Part shown: positions 15,390-23,710 of the stretch, one piece after another
How positions within the stretch are numbered: position 1 is the first letter of the stretch
Layout: each line of letters starts with the position of its first letter
DNA from: Streptomyces sp. P9-A2
GTDB taxonomy: Bacteria > Actinomycetota > Actinomycetes > Streptomycetales > Streptomycetaceae
DNA length: 64,000 bases
NCBI RefSeq assembly: GCF_036634175.1
Contig: NZ_JAZIFX010000001.1
Span: forward strand, 4,402,001-4,466,000
Direction: 5' to 3'
The notes under the pieces: model-generated
What the model was told of the DNA's origin: nothing
Databases searched by the model: none
The model's input: the letters and a program-made list of their open reading frames with translations, nothing else
Translations under genes and position numbers: made by a program

Positions 15390-16103
15390 TCAACGGGCCT
15401 TGACTACGTACCCTTCGATAACGCGGGCCGCCTCCGCGAACGGCATGTGAAAGAACTCGCGATCCTTGCGGACGCGATAGTCAGCGAGGAGGGCGTGAAC
15501 GTCCGCTTCAACACGGTGGGCGTGGGCGACCATCCAAGCGCCGCGGACGCCCCAGGGGATGATCACGCCGGTTGCAGAGTTGATCTCTTTGGCCCGGGTC
15601 AGGGGGTCGCGGTTGGTGTAACCGATCTTGAGCATCTCGGGGGCCTCGCGAGTGGAGAGTACGTAGACGAAGCCGTGGCCGCCAAGGGGAGCCGGTGTGC
15701 CGGTGGTGAAGTCACGCAGTCGGTCCGGGAGCCCTACCCTTTTCAAGGTCGCCGCGGCCTCTGTCGCAGCTTGCCAGTTCGCGTCTCGGAGGCACTTACG
15801 GAGGTGCTGGAGCGTGCCAGAGGTCTGGCGTGCTTCTTTAAAGGAGGGGTAGCCCAGTTGCGCGCACACTGTGAACCAGTCCCACTGGTCCTTCTCGTAC
15901 GTCCGGGTGAACAGGCCCTTGATCGTTGAAAGGTCGTCGAGTCGGCCGAGGGCCGCGTGGTGCCCTTGAGTGATAGTGGCTAGGACTGTTCGAGCAGCTT
16001 TGACGCGCTCGCGCTGTACGTCCGGTTTGATCGGGGCCAGCCCAAAGCCCCACTTCTGCTCTATTCGCTTGACCTGCCGGCCAGTCTGACTGCGCGACTC
16101 CAT
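15390..16103 (-). CDS. T5orf172 / MUG113 (GIY-YIG-like) domain protein
   Basis: A 237-residue protein. The C-terminal 100 residues fit the T5orf172 domain, a GIY-YIG-related nuclease fold: GFVYVLSTREAPEMLKIGYT, then RAKEINSATGV, VEADVHALLADYRV and KDREFFHMP. GFVYVL and KIGYT are the GIY-YIG-like strands, and EREFF-type KDREFF is characteristic. The N-terminal part is basic and helical (RVKAARTVLATI). The family occurs in phages and mobile elements, with roles in DNA processing or defence suggested but not settled. It is the first gene at the left end of element B. Confidence 0.75.
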   Translation of the reverse strand: MESRSQTGRQVKRIEQKWGFGLAPIKPDVQRERVKAARTVLATITQGHHAALGRLDDLSTIKGLFTRTYEKDQWDWFTVCAQLGYPSFKEARQTSGTLQHLRKCLRDANWQAATEAAATLKRVGLPDRLRDFTTGTPAPLGGHGFVYVLSTREAPEMLKIGYTNRDPLTRAKEINSATGVIIPWGVRGAWMVAHAHRVEADVHALLADYRVRKDREFFHMPFAEAARVIEGYVVKAR

Positions 16104-16640
16104 GCGGCAATCTTAAGCAGCCACGAGTAGCCCACGGGCTCCCCTAGGAACCCCAGGGACCCGCAGTTGCGCGGCGCCTGAAAAATTCGCTGAGTCGGCT
16201 GTCCTCCCGGCCTTCGGCAGGAATCAGCTTGCGACCCCCGCGTTAGGAGAGAGGCTGGGGTGTCGTGCCGGTGACCTGGGGCTTCGATAACTGGCGAGAT
16301 GCCCAGCAACTCGACCTCCAGACAGCCTCGTTGACCGTGGCTGACCGCTGCATCTGGCACGACAGTGCCACGAAGCTCAGCCGACGACAGTCAGCCACGA
16401 CGGCGGGCGCGCCGGCCGACCAGGCGCGCGTGTGCCTCGCTGTACCCCCACCGGCCTCCGCCACGCTGTCGCTGCCGTCGACCAGAGCAAACGGCGACGA
16501 CCGTCCCGTAACGACGGTGCCTGAGCCCTCTGCTGGGAGGCTGCGATCATTCGAAGCTCGTTCGAGGTGCTGACCTGGACGAACGGCTATGGTGTGGCCT
16601 CGTCGGGTGTCTGCGTTTCCCGTGATTCCCCGCTGTTCCC
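16104..16640. other. Intergenic region left of the IS701 pair
   Basis: No convincing gene. A plus-strand 102-codon frame (16265-16573) begins with normal-looking residues (TWGFDNWRDAQQLDL) but soon becomes threonine-, alanine- and proline-rich and could be a remnant. The region ends at CTAG (16641-16644), the target site of the first insertion sequence. Confidence 0.4.
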
Positions 16641-16798
16641 CTAGTGCTCCAGCAGTACTTCGTGGCTTGACGTGGGGAAACGTCGAGCGGTGGGAGTGTA
16701 GCGGGCAGGATGCTGTCACGGACGGCTTCTGCCCACAGGCCCCTCGAAGGAGTGCCCACGACGGCAAGGTCGACCCGGGCCCTGGGAAGCCTCAGGCC

Positions 16799-18037
16799 GT
16801 GATCACCGAACAGGCAGCCGAGACCTGGGACCGCGACCTGGACCACCTCTTCACCAACATCGGGCACCACTTCGGCCGCGTCGAACCACGCCGCCGCATG
16901 CGGGACTACGTGCGCGCACTGCTCGCCCCGGTGGCCCGCAAAAACAGCTGGCAACTCGCCGAACACGCCGGACATTCCACCCCCGACGGACTGCAGCACC
17001 TGCTCTCCCGAGCCCGCTGGAACCCCGACGACATCCGCGACGACCTGCAGACCTACGTCGCCGAACACCTCGGCCGCCCCGACGGGGTACTGATCATCGA
17101 CGACACCGGGTTCCTGAAGAAGGGCACCACCTCCGCCGGAGTCCAAAGGCAGTACTCCGGCACCGCAGGCCGCACCGAGAACTGCCAGATCGGCGTCTTC
17201 GCCGCCTACGCCAGCACGGCCGGCCGCGCCCTGGTGGACCGTGAGCTCTACCTGCCCAAGTCCTGGACCGACGACCGCGACCGCTGCCGCGCGGCCAAGA
17301 TCCCCGATCATCGGGAGTTCGCCACCAAGAACACCCTCGCGGCGACGATCGTCCGCAGGGCGCTGGCCTCGCCGCTGCCGATCGCCTGGGTGACGGCGGA
17401 CGCCGCCTACGGACAGGACAACCGCTTTCGCCGGATGCTGGAAACATCCGGCGTCGGCTACGTCCTGGCCGTTCCCAAGTCCCAGTTCTCCCTGGCCGGC
17501 CCACGCATCGACATGGTGTTCGAGCAGGCCCCCGAACAGGCCTGGGAACGCCGTTCCTGCGGCGCGGGAGCCAAGGGGCAGCGCGAGTACGACTGGGCGG
17601 CCGTGCAGTTGCGCCCGGTGGCCGAGTACGACTACCAGGACGGCGTGCTGATCCGTCGACGGTGGGCGCTGGCGCGGCGCAGCGTGAGCCGGCCGGACGA
17701 GATCGCCTACTACCTCGGCTATGCGCCGCTGGATGTCGGCGTGGACGTGCTGGTGCGCGTCGCCGGCGTCCGGTGGGCGATCGAGGAGTGTTTCCAGGCG
17801 GCGAAGAACGAGTGCGGCCTGGACGAATACGAGGTACGCCGCTACGTGGGCTGGTACCGGCACATCACCCTCGCCATGCTCGCCCACGCCTTCCTCGCCG
17901 TGATGAGCGCGCAAGCAGCCGAAAAGGGGGATCCACCAGTGAGGATGCAGAGGTCATCGCGCTCACTGTGGCAGAAGTGCGGCGACTCCTGGCAGCTCGC
18001 GCGCCCCGAGATCCCCGCGCCCGCACCCGCGCGCTGA
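16799..18037 (+). CDS. IS701-family transposase
   Basis: A DDE-type transposase of about 412 residues from GTG 16799, chosen because the homologous copy starts its similarity at the same VITE; the frame is open further upstream but runs through the terminal repeat. Motifs: GVLIIDDTGFLKKGT (first catalytic Asp), ARQYSG-like QRQYSGTAGRTENCQI, AWVTADAAYGQD (second Asp) and RWAIEECFQAAKNECGLDEY (Glu). The final 36 residues after EKG look wrong. The family C-terminus (IALTVAEVRRLL, then LSWSRWRRRRQAVARRCHY) lies in the -1 frame and runs to 18141, suggesting ribosomal frameshifting at AAAGGGG (17923-17929). Confidence 0.88.
   Translation: MITEQAAETWDRDLDHLFTNIGHHFGRVEPRRRMRDYVRALLAPVARKNSWQLAEHAGHSTPDGLQHLLSRARWNPDDIRDDLQTYVAEHLGRPDGVLIIDDTGFLKKGTTSAGVQRQYSGTAGRTENCQIGVFAAYASTAGRALVDRELYLPKSWTDDRDRCRAAKIPDHREFATKNTLAATIVRRALASPLPIAWVTADAAYGQDNRFRRMLETSGVGYVLAVPKSQFSLAGPRIDMVFEQAPEQAWERRSCGAGAKGQREYDWAAVQLRPVAEYDYQDGVLIRRRWALARRSVSRPDEIAYYLGYAPLDVGVDVLVRVAGVRWAIEECFQAAKNECGLDEYEVRRYVGWYRHITLAMLAHAFLAVMSAQAAEKGDPPVRMQRSSRSLWQKCGDSWQLARPEIPAPAPAR
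17923..17929 (+). promoter_or_regulatory. Putative -1 frameshift heptamer in IS701 copy 1
   Basis: A AAG GGG in the transposase reading frame is a canonical X XXY YYZ slippery heptamer. A -1 shift here joins the DDE domain to the conserved basic C-terminus (to 18141). The second copy has GAAAAAGGGG at the equivalent place (19493-19502) and its conserved C-terminus is also in -1. Confidence 0.5.
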
Positions 18038-18216
18038 GTTGGTCGCGGTGGCGCCGACGACGCCAGGCGGTGGCCCGCCGCTGCCACTATCGCCGTCGTG
18101 GGCACTCCTTCGAGGGGCCTGCGGGCAGAAGCCGTCCGTGACAGCATCCTGCCCGCTACACTCCCACCGCTCGACGTTTCCCCACGTCAAGCCACGAAGT
18201 CCGGCTGGAGTACTAG

Positions 18217-19801
18217 TACTCCAGCAGGACTTTGCTGTCTGACCTGCGGGTTTCGCTGGGCGGCTGGAGTGTAGCGGGACTTCGATCGTGCGGGGGCGGT
18301 CTCACGGAGACCGCCCCTCGATCGTGCGACAACGCCGCAGGTAGTGACAGCGGCGGGGCAGCCTCCGAAGGTGATCACCGAGTATGCCGCCGCGCAGTGG
18401 GACCTCGAACTGGACGATCTCTTCCTGACCATCGGGCACCGCTTCGGCAGAGTCGAGCTCCGCCGCCGCATGCGTGACTACGTACGCGGGCTGCTCGCCC
18501 CGGTGGCCCGCAAGAACAGCTGGCAGCTGGCCGAACAGGCCGGCCACCCCACGCCCGACGGCCTGCAGCACCTCCTCGCCGGATCGAAGTGGGAGCCCGA
18601 TGACATCCGCGACGACCTGCAGAAATACGTCGCCGACAAGCTCGGCGAGGCCGACGGCGTCCTGATCATCGACGACACCGGGTTCATCAAGAAGGGCACC
18701 ACCTCAGCCGGGGTCCAGCGCCAGTACTCCGGAACCGCCGGCCGGACCGAGAACTGCCAGATCGGCGTCTTCGCCGCCTACGCCTCCGCCCGCGGCCGGG
18801 CCCTGGTCGACCGCGAGCTCTACCTCCCGAAGTCCTGGACCGAGGACCGGGAACGCTGCCGCGCCGCAAGGGTCCCCGACGAGAGGGAGTTCGCCACCAA
18901 GGGTGAACTGGCCCGGCACATGGTGTTGCGGGCCGTCGCCTCGCCGCTGCCCATTGCCTGGGTCACCGCGGATTCCGCCTACGGTCAGGACAACCGATTC
19001 CGCCGGCTGCTGGAACAGTCGGGTGTCGGTTACGTGCTGGCCGTCCCCAAGTCCCAGTTCAGCGTGGGCTGTTCGCGCATCGAGGTTCTGTTCGCGCAGG
19101 CCCCGGACGAAGCGTGGGAGAAGATCTCCTGCGGCGACGGCGCGAAGGGGCCCCGCGTCTACCACTGGGCAGCGGTGCGGCTGCCGGCCGTCGCCGAGTT
19201 CGACTATCAGGGCGAGGTCCCTCACCGGATGCGGTGGGCACTGGCCCGGCGCAGCATCAGCAAGCCCGACGAGATCGCCTACTATCTCGCCTACACACCC
19301 CTTCAGGTCACCGTCCAGGAGCTGGTGCGGGTCGCCGGCACACGTTGGGCGATCGAGGAATGCTTCCAGGCCGCGAAGAACGAATGCGGCCTGGACCAGT
19401 ACGAAGTCCGCCGTTACGTGGGCTGGTATCGGCACATCACTCTGGCCATGCTCGCGCACGCCTTCCTGGCCGCCACGGCACGCCAGCCGTGGGAAAAAGG
19501 GGCGGAACAGGTGGGACAGCCGGGGCCATCGAGCTCACAGTGGCGGAGGTTCGGCGACTCATGGCAGCTTGTCGTGCCCGGCCCCCGCACCTGAGCGGAC
19601 ACCGAGGACTACACCACGCGCTGAGCTGGTCGAACTGGCGCCGCCGACGCCAAGCAGTCGCCCGCCGCTGTCACTACCTGCGGCGTTGTCGCACGATCGA
19701 GGGGCGGTCTCCGTGAGACCGCCCCCGCACGATCGAAGTCCCGCTACACTCCAGCCGCCCAGCGAAACCCGCAGGTCAGACAGCAAAGTCCTGCTGGAGT
19801 A
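18217..19801 (+). mobile_element. IS701-family insertion sequence, copy 2
   Basis: A 1585-bp element directly abutting copy 1. Inverted repeats of about 136 bp (TACTCCAGCAGGACTTTGCT at both ends) are essentially perfect and contain an internal palindrome (GGGCGGTCTC...GAGACCGCCC). It is bounded by CTAG at 18213-18216, shared with copy 1, and 19802-19805. The terminal repeats differ from those of copy 1 although the proteins are close, so these are two related but distinct elements. Confidence 0.88.
18344..19594 (+). CDS. IS701-family transposase
   Basis: A 416-residue transposase from GTG 18344; GTG 18371 (VITEYAAAQW) is the alternative matching copy 1. It has the same catalytic blocks: DGVLIIDDTGFIKKGTTSAG, AWVTADSAYGQD and RWAIEECFQAAKNECGLDQY, and is strongly similar to copy 1 throughout. 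As in copy 1 the conserved tail (IELTVAEVRRLM, then LSWSNWRRRRQAVARRCHY) lies in the -1 frame, reaching 19716, with an A5G4 run at the switch point. The main frame instead ends in an unrelated short tail. Confidence 0.87.
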   Translation: MTAAGQPPKVITEYAAAQWDLELDDLFLTIGHRFGRVELRRRMRDYVRGLLAPVARKNSWQLAEQAGHPTPDGLQHLLAGSKWEPDDIRDDLQKYVADKLGEADGVLIIDDTGFIKKGTTSAGVQRQYSGTAGRTENCQIGVFAAYASARGRALVDRELYLPKSWTEDRERCRAARVPDEREFATKGELARHMVLRAVASPLPIAWVTADSAYGQDNRFRRLLEQSGVGYVLAVPKSQFSVGCSRIEVLFAQAPDEAWEKISCGDGAKGPRVYHWAAVRLPAVAEFDYQGEVPHRMRWALARRSISKPDEIAYYLAYTPLQVTVQELVRVAGTRWAIEECFQAAKNECGLDQYEVRRYVGWYRHITLAMLAHAFLAATARQPWEKGAEQVGQPGPSSSQWRRFGDSWQLVVPGPRT

Positions 19802-20039
19802 CTAGGCATCGACCAGGCCTGTTGGCCGGGGCGCTGCCGTGCCTGTCAGGACGACTGCGATGCTCAAGTAACCCTCAAAAAAGTGTGTTTGTGATTGTAG
19901 GTCAAAGTGGATCGTGGGACAGTTGTATCGCCTTGAGGGTTAGGTGCCTTCACGGTGTAGGGGGAATTTAGCGCATTCGAAGATGAAGAGATTCCCTGTT
20001 GTCCGATTTTGCTTGCTTGAGGACCTGGAGAACAGAAGT

Positions 20040-20480
20040 ATGCGCATCACCAAGAAGACCAGCTTCACGGGGGCCGTCGTGCTGATGGCCGCAGCCGCAA
20101 CACTCGTTCTCGCTGTTCCGGGAACCGCCCAGGCGGCGGCTTGGTCAACCAGTTGCGATAAGTGGGCTGCTGACAATGACCCCGGCTCCAACGATATGGT
20201 TGCCTCTCTTTGGAGGACAAGCGATTCCACCAAGGCTGCCCGAGCGTCCTTCAAGGGCAAGGGTGAGACATTGTCCGCTCGCAACTGGGCGGGGGCCTCG
20301 ACAACAGTCAGTGTTGAATGGGCGACGGCAGACGGCTCAAAGATCGAGAGGATCTGGGACCGAGCCCTCGGGTCCGGGGAATCAGTCGATATGGATTTCG
20401 ATATCCCTGAAGGGCGTACGGTTTGGGTGAGCATCGGAACGCCAGGGGGTTCAACAGCCGTGTGTAAGGGTAAGGCCTGA
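20040..20480 (+). CDS. Secreted hypothetical protein
   Basis: 146 residues from ATG 20040. A clear Sec signal peptide (MRITKKTS basic start, hydrophobic GAVVLMAAAATLVLAV, then PGTAQAAA cleavage region) precedes a mature part of about 110 residues with two cysteines (STSCDKW and STAVCKGKA) that may form a disulfide. The mature part is strand-rich (STTVSVEWATADG, RTVWVSIGTPGG), suggesting a small beta-sandwich. No family recognised. The long 5' region contains GATTGTAGGT-like AT-richer sequence, unusual for the window. It is cargo of element B beside the IS pair. Confidence 0.7.
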   Translation: MRITKKTSFTGAVVLMAAAATLVLAVPGTAQAAAWSTSCDKWAADNDPGSNDMVASLWRTSDSTKAARASFKGKGETLSARNWAGASTTVSVEWATADGSKIERIWDRALGSGESVDMDFDIPEGRTVWVSIGTPGGSTAVCKGKA

Positions 20481-20791
20481 TACTTGCAGAGCGATACTCC
20501 CGGGGAATCCCGGGGTGTGGGCTTCTGTATATGGCGGTGCCGAATAAGCTGAATGGCCTCGAAGGGGTCGGGCAGATTTTCTGTCCGGCCCTTTCTGTGC
20601 AGACAGAGTCATCGGCCGAGTCGAGTTCACCTTCCTCATCAGGCAGCTGCACACTGTGCGCGCGGCACGGTCGCCGGCCGGGCTGGAGCGGGGCGGAGAC
20701 AGGAGCGCAGGCCCGGCCGGGGGTCGGGCCGCACGCGGGGAGCGGAGCGAGCCGCCTTGAACCCGTGAAGAAGGTTGTAACTCAGTGGGAT
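20481..20791. other. Intergenic region between secreted protein and minus-strand small gene
   Basis: About 310 bases with no supported gene. A GC-rich stretch at 20710-20760 has short self-complementary segments, but I see no clean terminator or repeat. Confidence 0.35.
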
Positions 20792-21034
20792 TCAGGCTTC
20801 GGTTGGCCCGTCTGACCGCTTGGCTGCGGTGATCCTGCATGCTTGTCCTGCGGCGCGTTGGAGTGCCTGGGCCATCTGGTCGGCGTCGTCGGCGTTCAGC
20901 AGGATTTCTTGTGTCCAGAGGAGCGAGAGCCTGACGGTGCCATCGTGCAGGTGTACGGCTACGTCGACTTCTGTGTCGTGGCCGGCTGCGTCCCGGATGT
21001 CGTCCAGGCCTGGGTCGCTTGCGAACGCGCTCAT
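20792..21034 (-). CDS. Small hypothetical protein coupled to DUF1152 gene
   Basis: 80 residues from ATG 21034, which overlaps the stop of the DUF1152 gene (ATGA), so the two are translationally coupled; a start at 21049 is also open. The sequence alternates DTEVDVAVHLHDGTVRLSLL and a helix (ADQMAQALQRAAGQA), consistent with a small beta-hairpin plus helix domain. No family recognised. Its coupling to DUF1152 suggests a joint role. Confidence 0.55.
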   Translation of the reverse strand: MSAFASDPGLDDIRDAAGHDTEVDVAVHLHDGTVRLSLLWTQEILLNADDADQMAQALQRAAGQACRITAAKRSDGPTEA

Positions 21035-22119
21035 GCTCCGATGTTCCACAGCGGGGCGTCGTACTGGTCCGGTCTGCTGTGGATGAGGAGCTGGCGTAGC
21101 TCGCCGCGCTGGGAGCCGCTGAGGTTCAAGGCCTCGGTGAGGTGGCGGAACGTCGTGTGGGTGACTCCGCGGGTTCGGGCCTCACTCTGGAACTGGTCGA
21201 GCCGAGACAGCACGTCGTCGCGGTCCAGCTTCGTCGGTGGCCGTTCAGTGAGCCATGCTGCCTTGTTGCGTTCGTAGTCGATTTCCGAGAAGCCGCAGAT
21301 CTCGCGGCTGCATGCCTCGGCCTGGTCCAGGGTGGCGGTCGTCATGACGGCGCGGGCCAGGCTGTTGCGGCTGACCGCGTCGTCCAGGCCGACTTCGTGG
21401 ACCGTGGGGCCTTCGTCGGTGAGGAGCACGGGAAGGCCGGCGTCGCGTACCTCGCAGATGCCGCGGGCTCCTCGGGCTGTTGCGGCGAGCATGGCGGTGG
21501 CCTCTGAGGGGTGCCATTCCAGGATGCTGCCGATCGTCTCCACGTCCTCGGCCGTGAAGGTGTGGACGGGAGTGCCGAACAGAGGGCGCAGATCCTCGGG
21601 GGAGATCTCGCCGTCCAGCCCGGGGCCTGCGACCAGGAGCCGGATCGGGGCATTGACCTGGCAGCAGGCGGCGAGGGTGAGGGCGTCGGCGAGTGGGCTC
21701 TTGAGGGTGGGTTCGTCGCCCTGGGCGAGGATGTCGCCGCCGACGTCGAGCAGATCGATCGATGTCGGTTCCAGATGGGACACCAGCTCTTCGAGTTGGC
21801 GGGTGATGCCCTCGGCGCCGTGGTGCGGGTCGAACAGGGCCAGGGTGTGCGGGAGTTCTGCCGCGAGGCGGGGGAGGGTGGAGCCCGCCGGGGCGATCGG
21901 CTCGGCCTCGGCCGGCACCGACCAGACGGACCGGGTGACGGGTTCGAGCCCCGTGAAGCTGTCGGCGCCTCGCGGTCCCGGAAGCGGGTCAATCAGGAGG
22001 CGGTCCCACGCGTACGTGAGGATCACCGCCTGGTCCTCGTCGCCGTAGAGGGCGGCGTGAAGCATGGCGGCGGCGACTGCGTCGCCCCCTCCTCCTGCTG
22101 CGACGATCAACCGCGTCAT
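21031..22119 (-). CDS. DUF1152 family protein
   Basis: About 362 residues from ATG 22119 (MTRLIVAAGGGGDAVAAAML); an upstream start at 22182 adds an atypical 21 residues. The GGGGDA loop followed by ILTYAWDRLLIDPLPGPRG, DSFTGLEPVT, then SIDLLDVGGDILAQGDEP and RLLVAGPGLDGE are the signatures of DUF1152, a P-loop-lacking nucleotide-binding-like family that recurs in Streptomyces AICEs and natural product loci. The function is unknown. It is transcribed away from the GntR gene at 22205 and shares its operator region. Confidence 0.72.
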   Translation of the reverse strand: MTRLIVAAGGGGDAVAAAMLHAALYGDEDQAVILTYAWDRLLIDPLPGPRGADSFTGLEPVTRSVWSVPAEAEPIAPAGSTLPRLAAELPHTLALFDPHHGAEGITRQLEELVSHLEPTSIDLLDVGGDILAQGDEPTLKSPLADALTLAACCQVNAPIRLLVAGPGLDGEISPEDLRPLFGTPVHTFTAEDVETIGSILEWHPSEATAMLAATARGARGICEVRDAGLPVLLTDEGPTVHEVGLDDAVSRNSLARAVMTTATLDQAEACSREICGFSEIDYERNKAAWLTERPPTKLDRDDVLSRLDQFQSEARTRGVTHTTFRHLTEALNLSGSQRGELRQLLIHSRPDQYDAPLWNIGA

Positions 22120-22143
22120 GCCTTCAGAGTACGGGTTCGAGGG

Positions 22144-22183
22144 TTGGCCACTCACCCTATAGTGGCCAAAGGCCATAGCCACT
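22144..22183. promoter_or_regulatory. Operator region for GntR regulator 1
   Basis: Contains GGCCACT (22146-22152) facing AGTGGCC (22161-22167), and AGTGGCC...GCCACT within 22161-22183. The same AGTGGC/GCCACT half sites recur downstream at 22986 and 23010. Its position between the DUF1152 gene and the GntR gene suggests autoregulation and control of both directions. Confidence 0.6.
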
Positions 22184-22204
22184 TGGACAAGGGAAGGAGG
22201 GGAG

Positions 22205-22945
22205 ATGCCGCAGATCGAAGAGGCTCAGCCGAAGTATCTCCAGATCGCCCACTACATCCGTGACCAGATTCTTCGGGGTGACCTGCGGCCGGGGGACGAG
22301 GTTCCCTCGGAACGGCAGCTCGCCGCGGACTGGAAGGTGTCCCGGCCCACGGCCGCGCGGTCGCTGGAGGCGCTGAGCCATCAGGGCCTGGTCGAGAAGC
22401 GCCAGGGCTCGGGGACGTACGTGCGAAGCCTCGAAGTGAACCGGCGTGCACGGGAGTTGTATGGGCGTGCCCGGCAGACCGGGAAGATCTACACGCCCGG
22501 GGAGTACGCGGTGATCAATTCGGCCGGGTGGCTGGAAGCTCCGGACCACGTCGCCGAGGCCCTGGGTCTGGTGAAGGACCGCCGAGCCGTGCACCGCCGG
22601 CGCGTGACCAACAACCAGGACGGCCCGATCAACCTGTCCACCTCGTGGTTCGCTCCGGACGTCGGCCAGCGCGCGCCCAAGCTCACGGACCCCGAGCGAA
22701 TCCAGGAAGGCACGCTCATGTACGTCGAGCGGATGACTGGGCGTCAAGGCAGTTATGCCGAAGACCGTATGTGTGCTCGGGCCGCCACGGACGAGGAGGC
22801 GGCCGACCTGCGGTTGGAGTCGGGATCCGCGGTCCTCATCGTCCATCACGTCGTCTTCGACCTCCAGGACCGCCCTCTGGAGTTCGCCGAAGCCACCTAC
22901 CCGCCGCACCGCTGGGCGTTCGAACAGGGCTACCCGCTCACCTGA
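22205..22945 (+). CDS. GntR-family regulator with UTRA domain (KorSA-like), copy 1
   Basis: 246 residues. The N-terminal winged helix (YLQIAHYIRDQILRGDLRPG, then EVPSERQLAADWKVSRPTA and GLVEKRQGSGTYV) is classical GntR. The C-terminal 150 residues form a UTRA effector domain (RAVHRRRVTNNQDGPINL, ending PLEFAEATYPPHRWAFE). An excellent ribosome binding site, GGAAGGAGG, precedes ATG. In pSAM2-like elements the GntR protein KorSA represses transfer and replication genes; here two such regulators exist. Palindromic AGTGGC-N4-GCCACT sites on both sides of this gene are likely its operators. Confidence 0.85.
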   Translation: MPQIEEAQPKYLQIAHYIRDQILRGDLRPGDEVPSERQLAADWKVSRPTAARSLEALSHQGLVEKRQGSGTYVRSLEVNRRARELYGRARQTGKIYTPGEYAVINSAGWLEAPDHVAEALGLVKDRRAVHRRRVTNNQDGPINLSTSWFAPDVGQRAPKLTDPERIQEGTLMYVERMTGRQGSYAEDRMCARAATDEEAADLRLESGSAVLIVHHVVFDLQDRPLEFAEATYPPHRWAFEQGYPLT

Positions 22946-22985
22946 CGACGACTCGCCAGTTCCGGCGAACCGCTTGCACTCTCGA

Positions 22986-23025
22986 AGTGGCTAATGCCAC
23001 TATCCACAAAGTGGCTAAGGCCACT
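22986..23025. promoter_or_regulatory. Two tandem GntR operator palindromes
   Basis: AGTGGCTAATGCCACT at 22986-23001 and AGTGGCTAAGGCCACT at 23010-23025 are 16-bp palindromes spaced 24 bases centre to centre. They lie directly upstream of the CxxCxGxG gene at 23047 and share half sites with the region upstream of GntR copy 1. Confidence 0.72.
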
Positions 23026-23046
23026 TGGAGGAGAAGGGGGCACGAC

Positions 23047-23220
23047 GTGACGAGTCGGCGGCCGGAGCAGGATGCGCGGTTAGCTTGCCGGGGGTGTCGG
23101 GGGCGCGGTTGGAAGCGCGTCGGCTCCCGAACGGCGCTGGCGCTCTCCACGGCCAACGACCGCAGCCGTGCCACGTCGAAGCGGCGCTGTCTCGACTGCG
23201 ACGGCAGCGGCAAGGAGTGA
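23047..23220 (+). CDS. Small CxxCxGxG zinc-finger-like protein
   Basis: 57 residues from GTG 23047, preceded by GGAGGAGAAGGGGG. Two cysteine pairs of the DnaJ type are visible: CRGCRGRGW near the N-terminus and CLDCDGSGKE at the C-terminus, separated by about 30 residues with basic and serine-rich composition. They probably coordinate one zinc ion. Similar tiny proteins occur in Streptomyces AICEs without known function. It is controlled by the operator pair just upstream and lies seven bases from the ATPase gene. Confidence 0.65.
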   Translation: MTSRRPEQDARLACRGCRGRGWKRVGSRTALALSTANDRSRATSKRRCLDCDGSGKE

Positions 23221-23226
23221 GCACGC

Positions 23227-23664
23227 ATGGCCTACACGATCGACCGCCACCCCTGTGAGGACTCACCGCGGCTCGGAGCGATGACCTTGCATCCGGAGCC
23301 CGAGTCCGTCCCCCGCGCCCGGCGCTGGTTCCGGAAGTTCATCGCTCCCTACAACCCGGCCTGCTCGGTCGACGACTGCACGCTGATGATCTCGGAGCTG
23401 GTGACCAACGCCATCCGCTACGGGAGGTCGGACGACTCGTGGGTGGTGCGGGTCGAGTGGTACCGCGAGGAAACCTCGCTCCGCGTCGACGTACACAACC
23501 CGGGCTTCCCGGCGAACGTACGGCTGCGGCACCCGGAAGCGAACGACGCCCACGGGCGGGGACTGCTCCTGGTCGACTCCATCGCCGACTCCTGGCACTC
23601 CGGTCCCAGCTGCTTCGGCGGAACGGTTGTCTCCTTCGTGGTCGCCGATGCCTGGCCGGCGTGA
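23227..23664 (+). CDS. HATPase_c ATP-binding protein (RsbW/SpoIIAB-like)
   Basis: 145 residues of the GHKL type. The N box is DDCTLMISELVTNAIRYG (E-L-x-x-N-A). The G1 box is DVHNPGFP, and HGRGLLLVDSIADSW forms the G2 box before the final strand GGTVVSFVV. It lacks a histidine kinase dimerisation domain, as in the anti-sigma factor-like regulators that are numerous in Streptomyces. A protein partner (sigma or anti-anti-sigma factor) is not encoded nearby. It is the second gene behind the AGTGGC operators. Confidence 0.8.
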   Translation: MAYTIDRHPCEDSPRLGAMTLHPEPESVPRARRWFRKFIAPYNPACSVDDCTLMISELVTNAIRYGRSDDSWVVRVEWYREETSLRVDVHNPGFPANVRLRHPEANDAHGRGLLLVDSIADSWHSGPSCFGGTVVSFVVADAWPA

Positions 23665-23710
23665 TGGGATAGCTTCCCCCTGCTACTGCGACCTTGAATC
23701 TGTCGTTAGT

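Larger units (their letters stand above)
16645..18212 (+). mobile_element. IS701-family insertion sequence, copy 1
   Basis: A 1568-bp element. The ends are inverted repeats of about 120 bp (TGCTCCAGCAGTACTTCGTG at left; the reverse complement of the right end begins TACTCCAGCCGGACTTCGTG), almost identical inward to about 16764. It is flanked by CTAG at 16641-16644 and 18213-18216, the 4-bp target duplication typical of IS701 elements. It encodes one DDE transposase on the plus strand. Confidence 0.88.
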
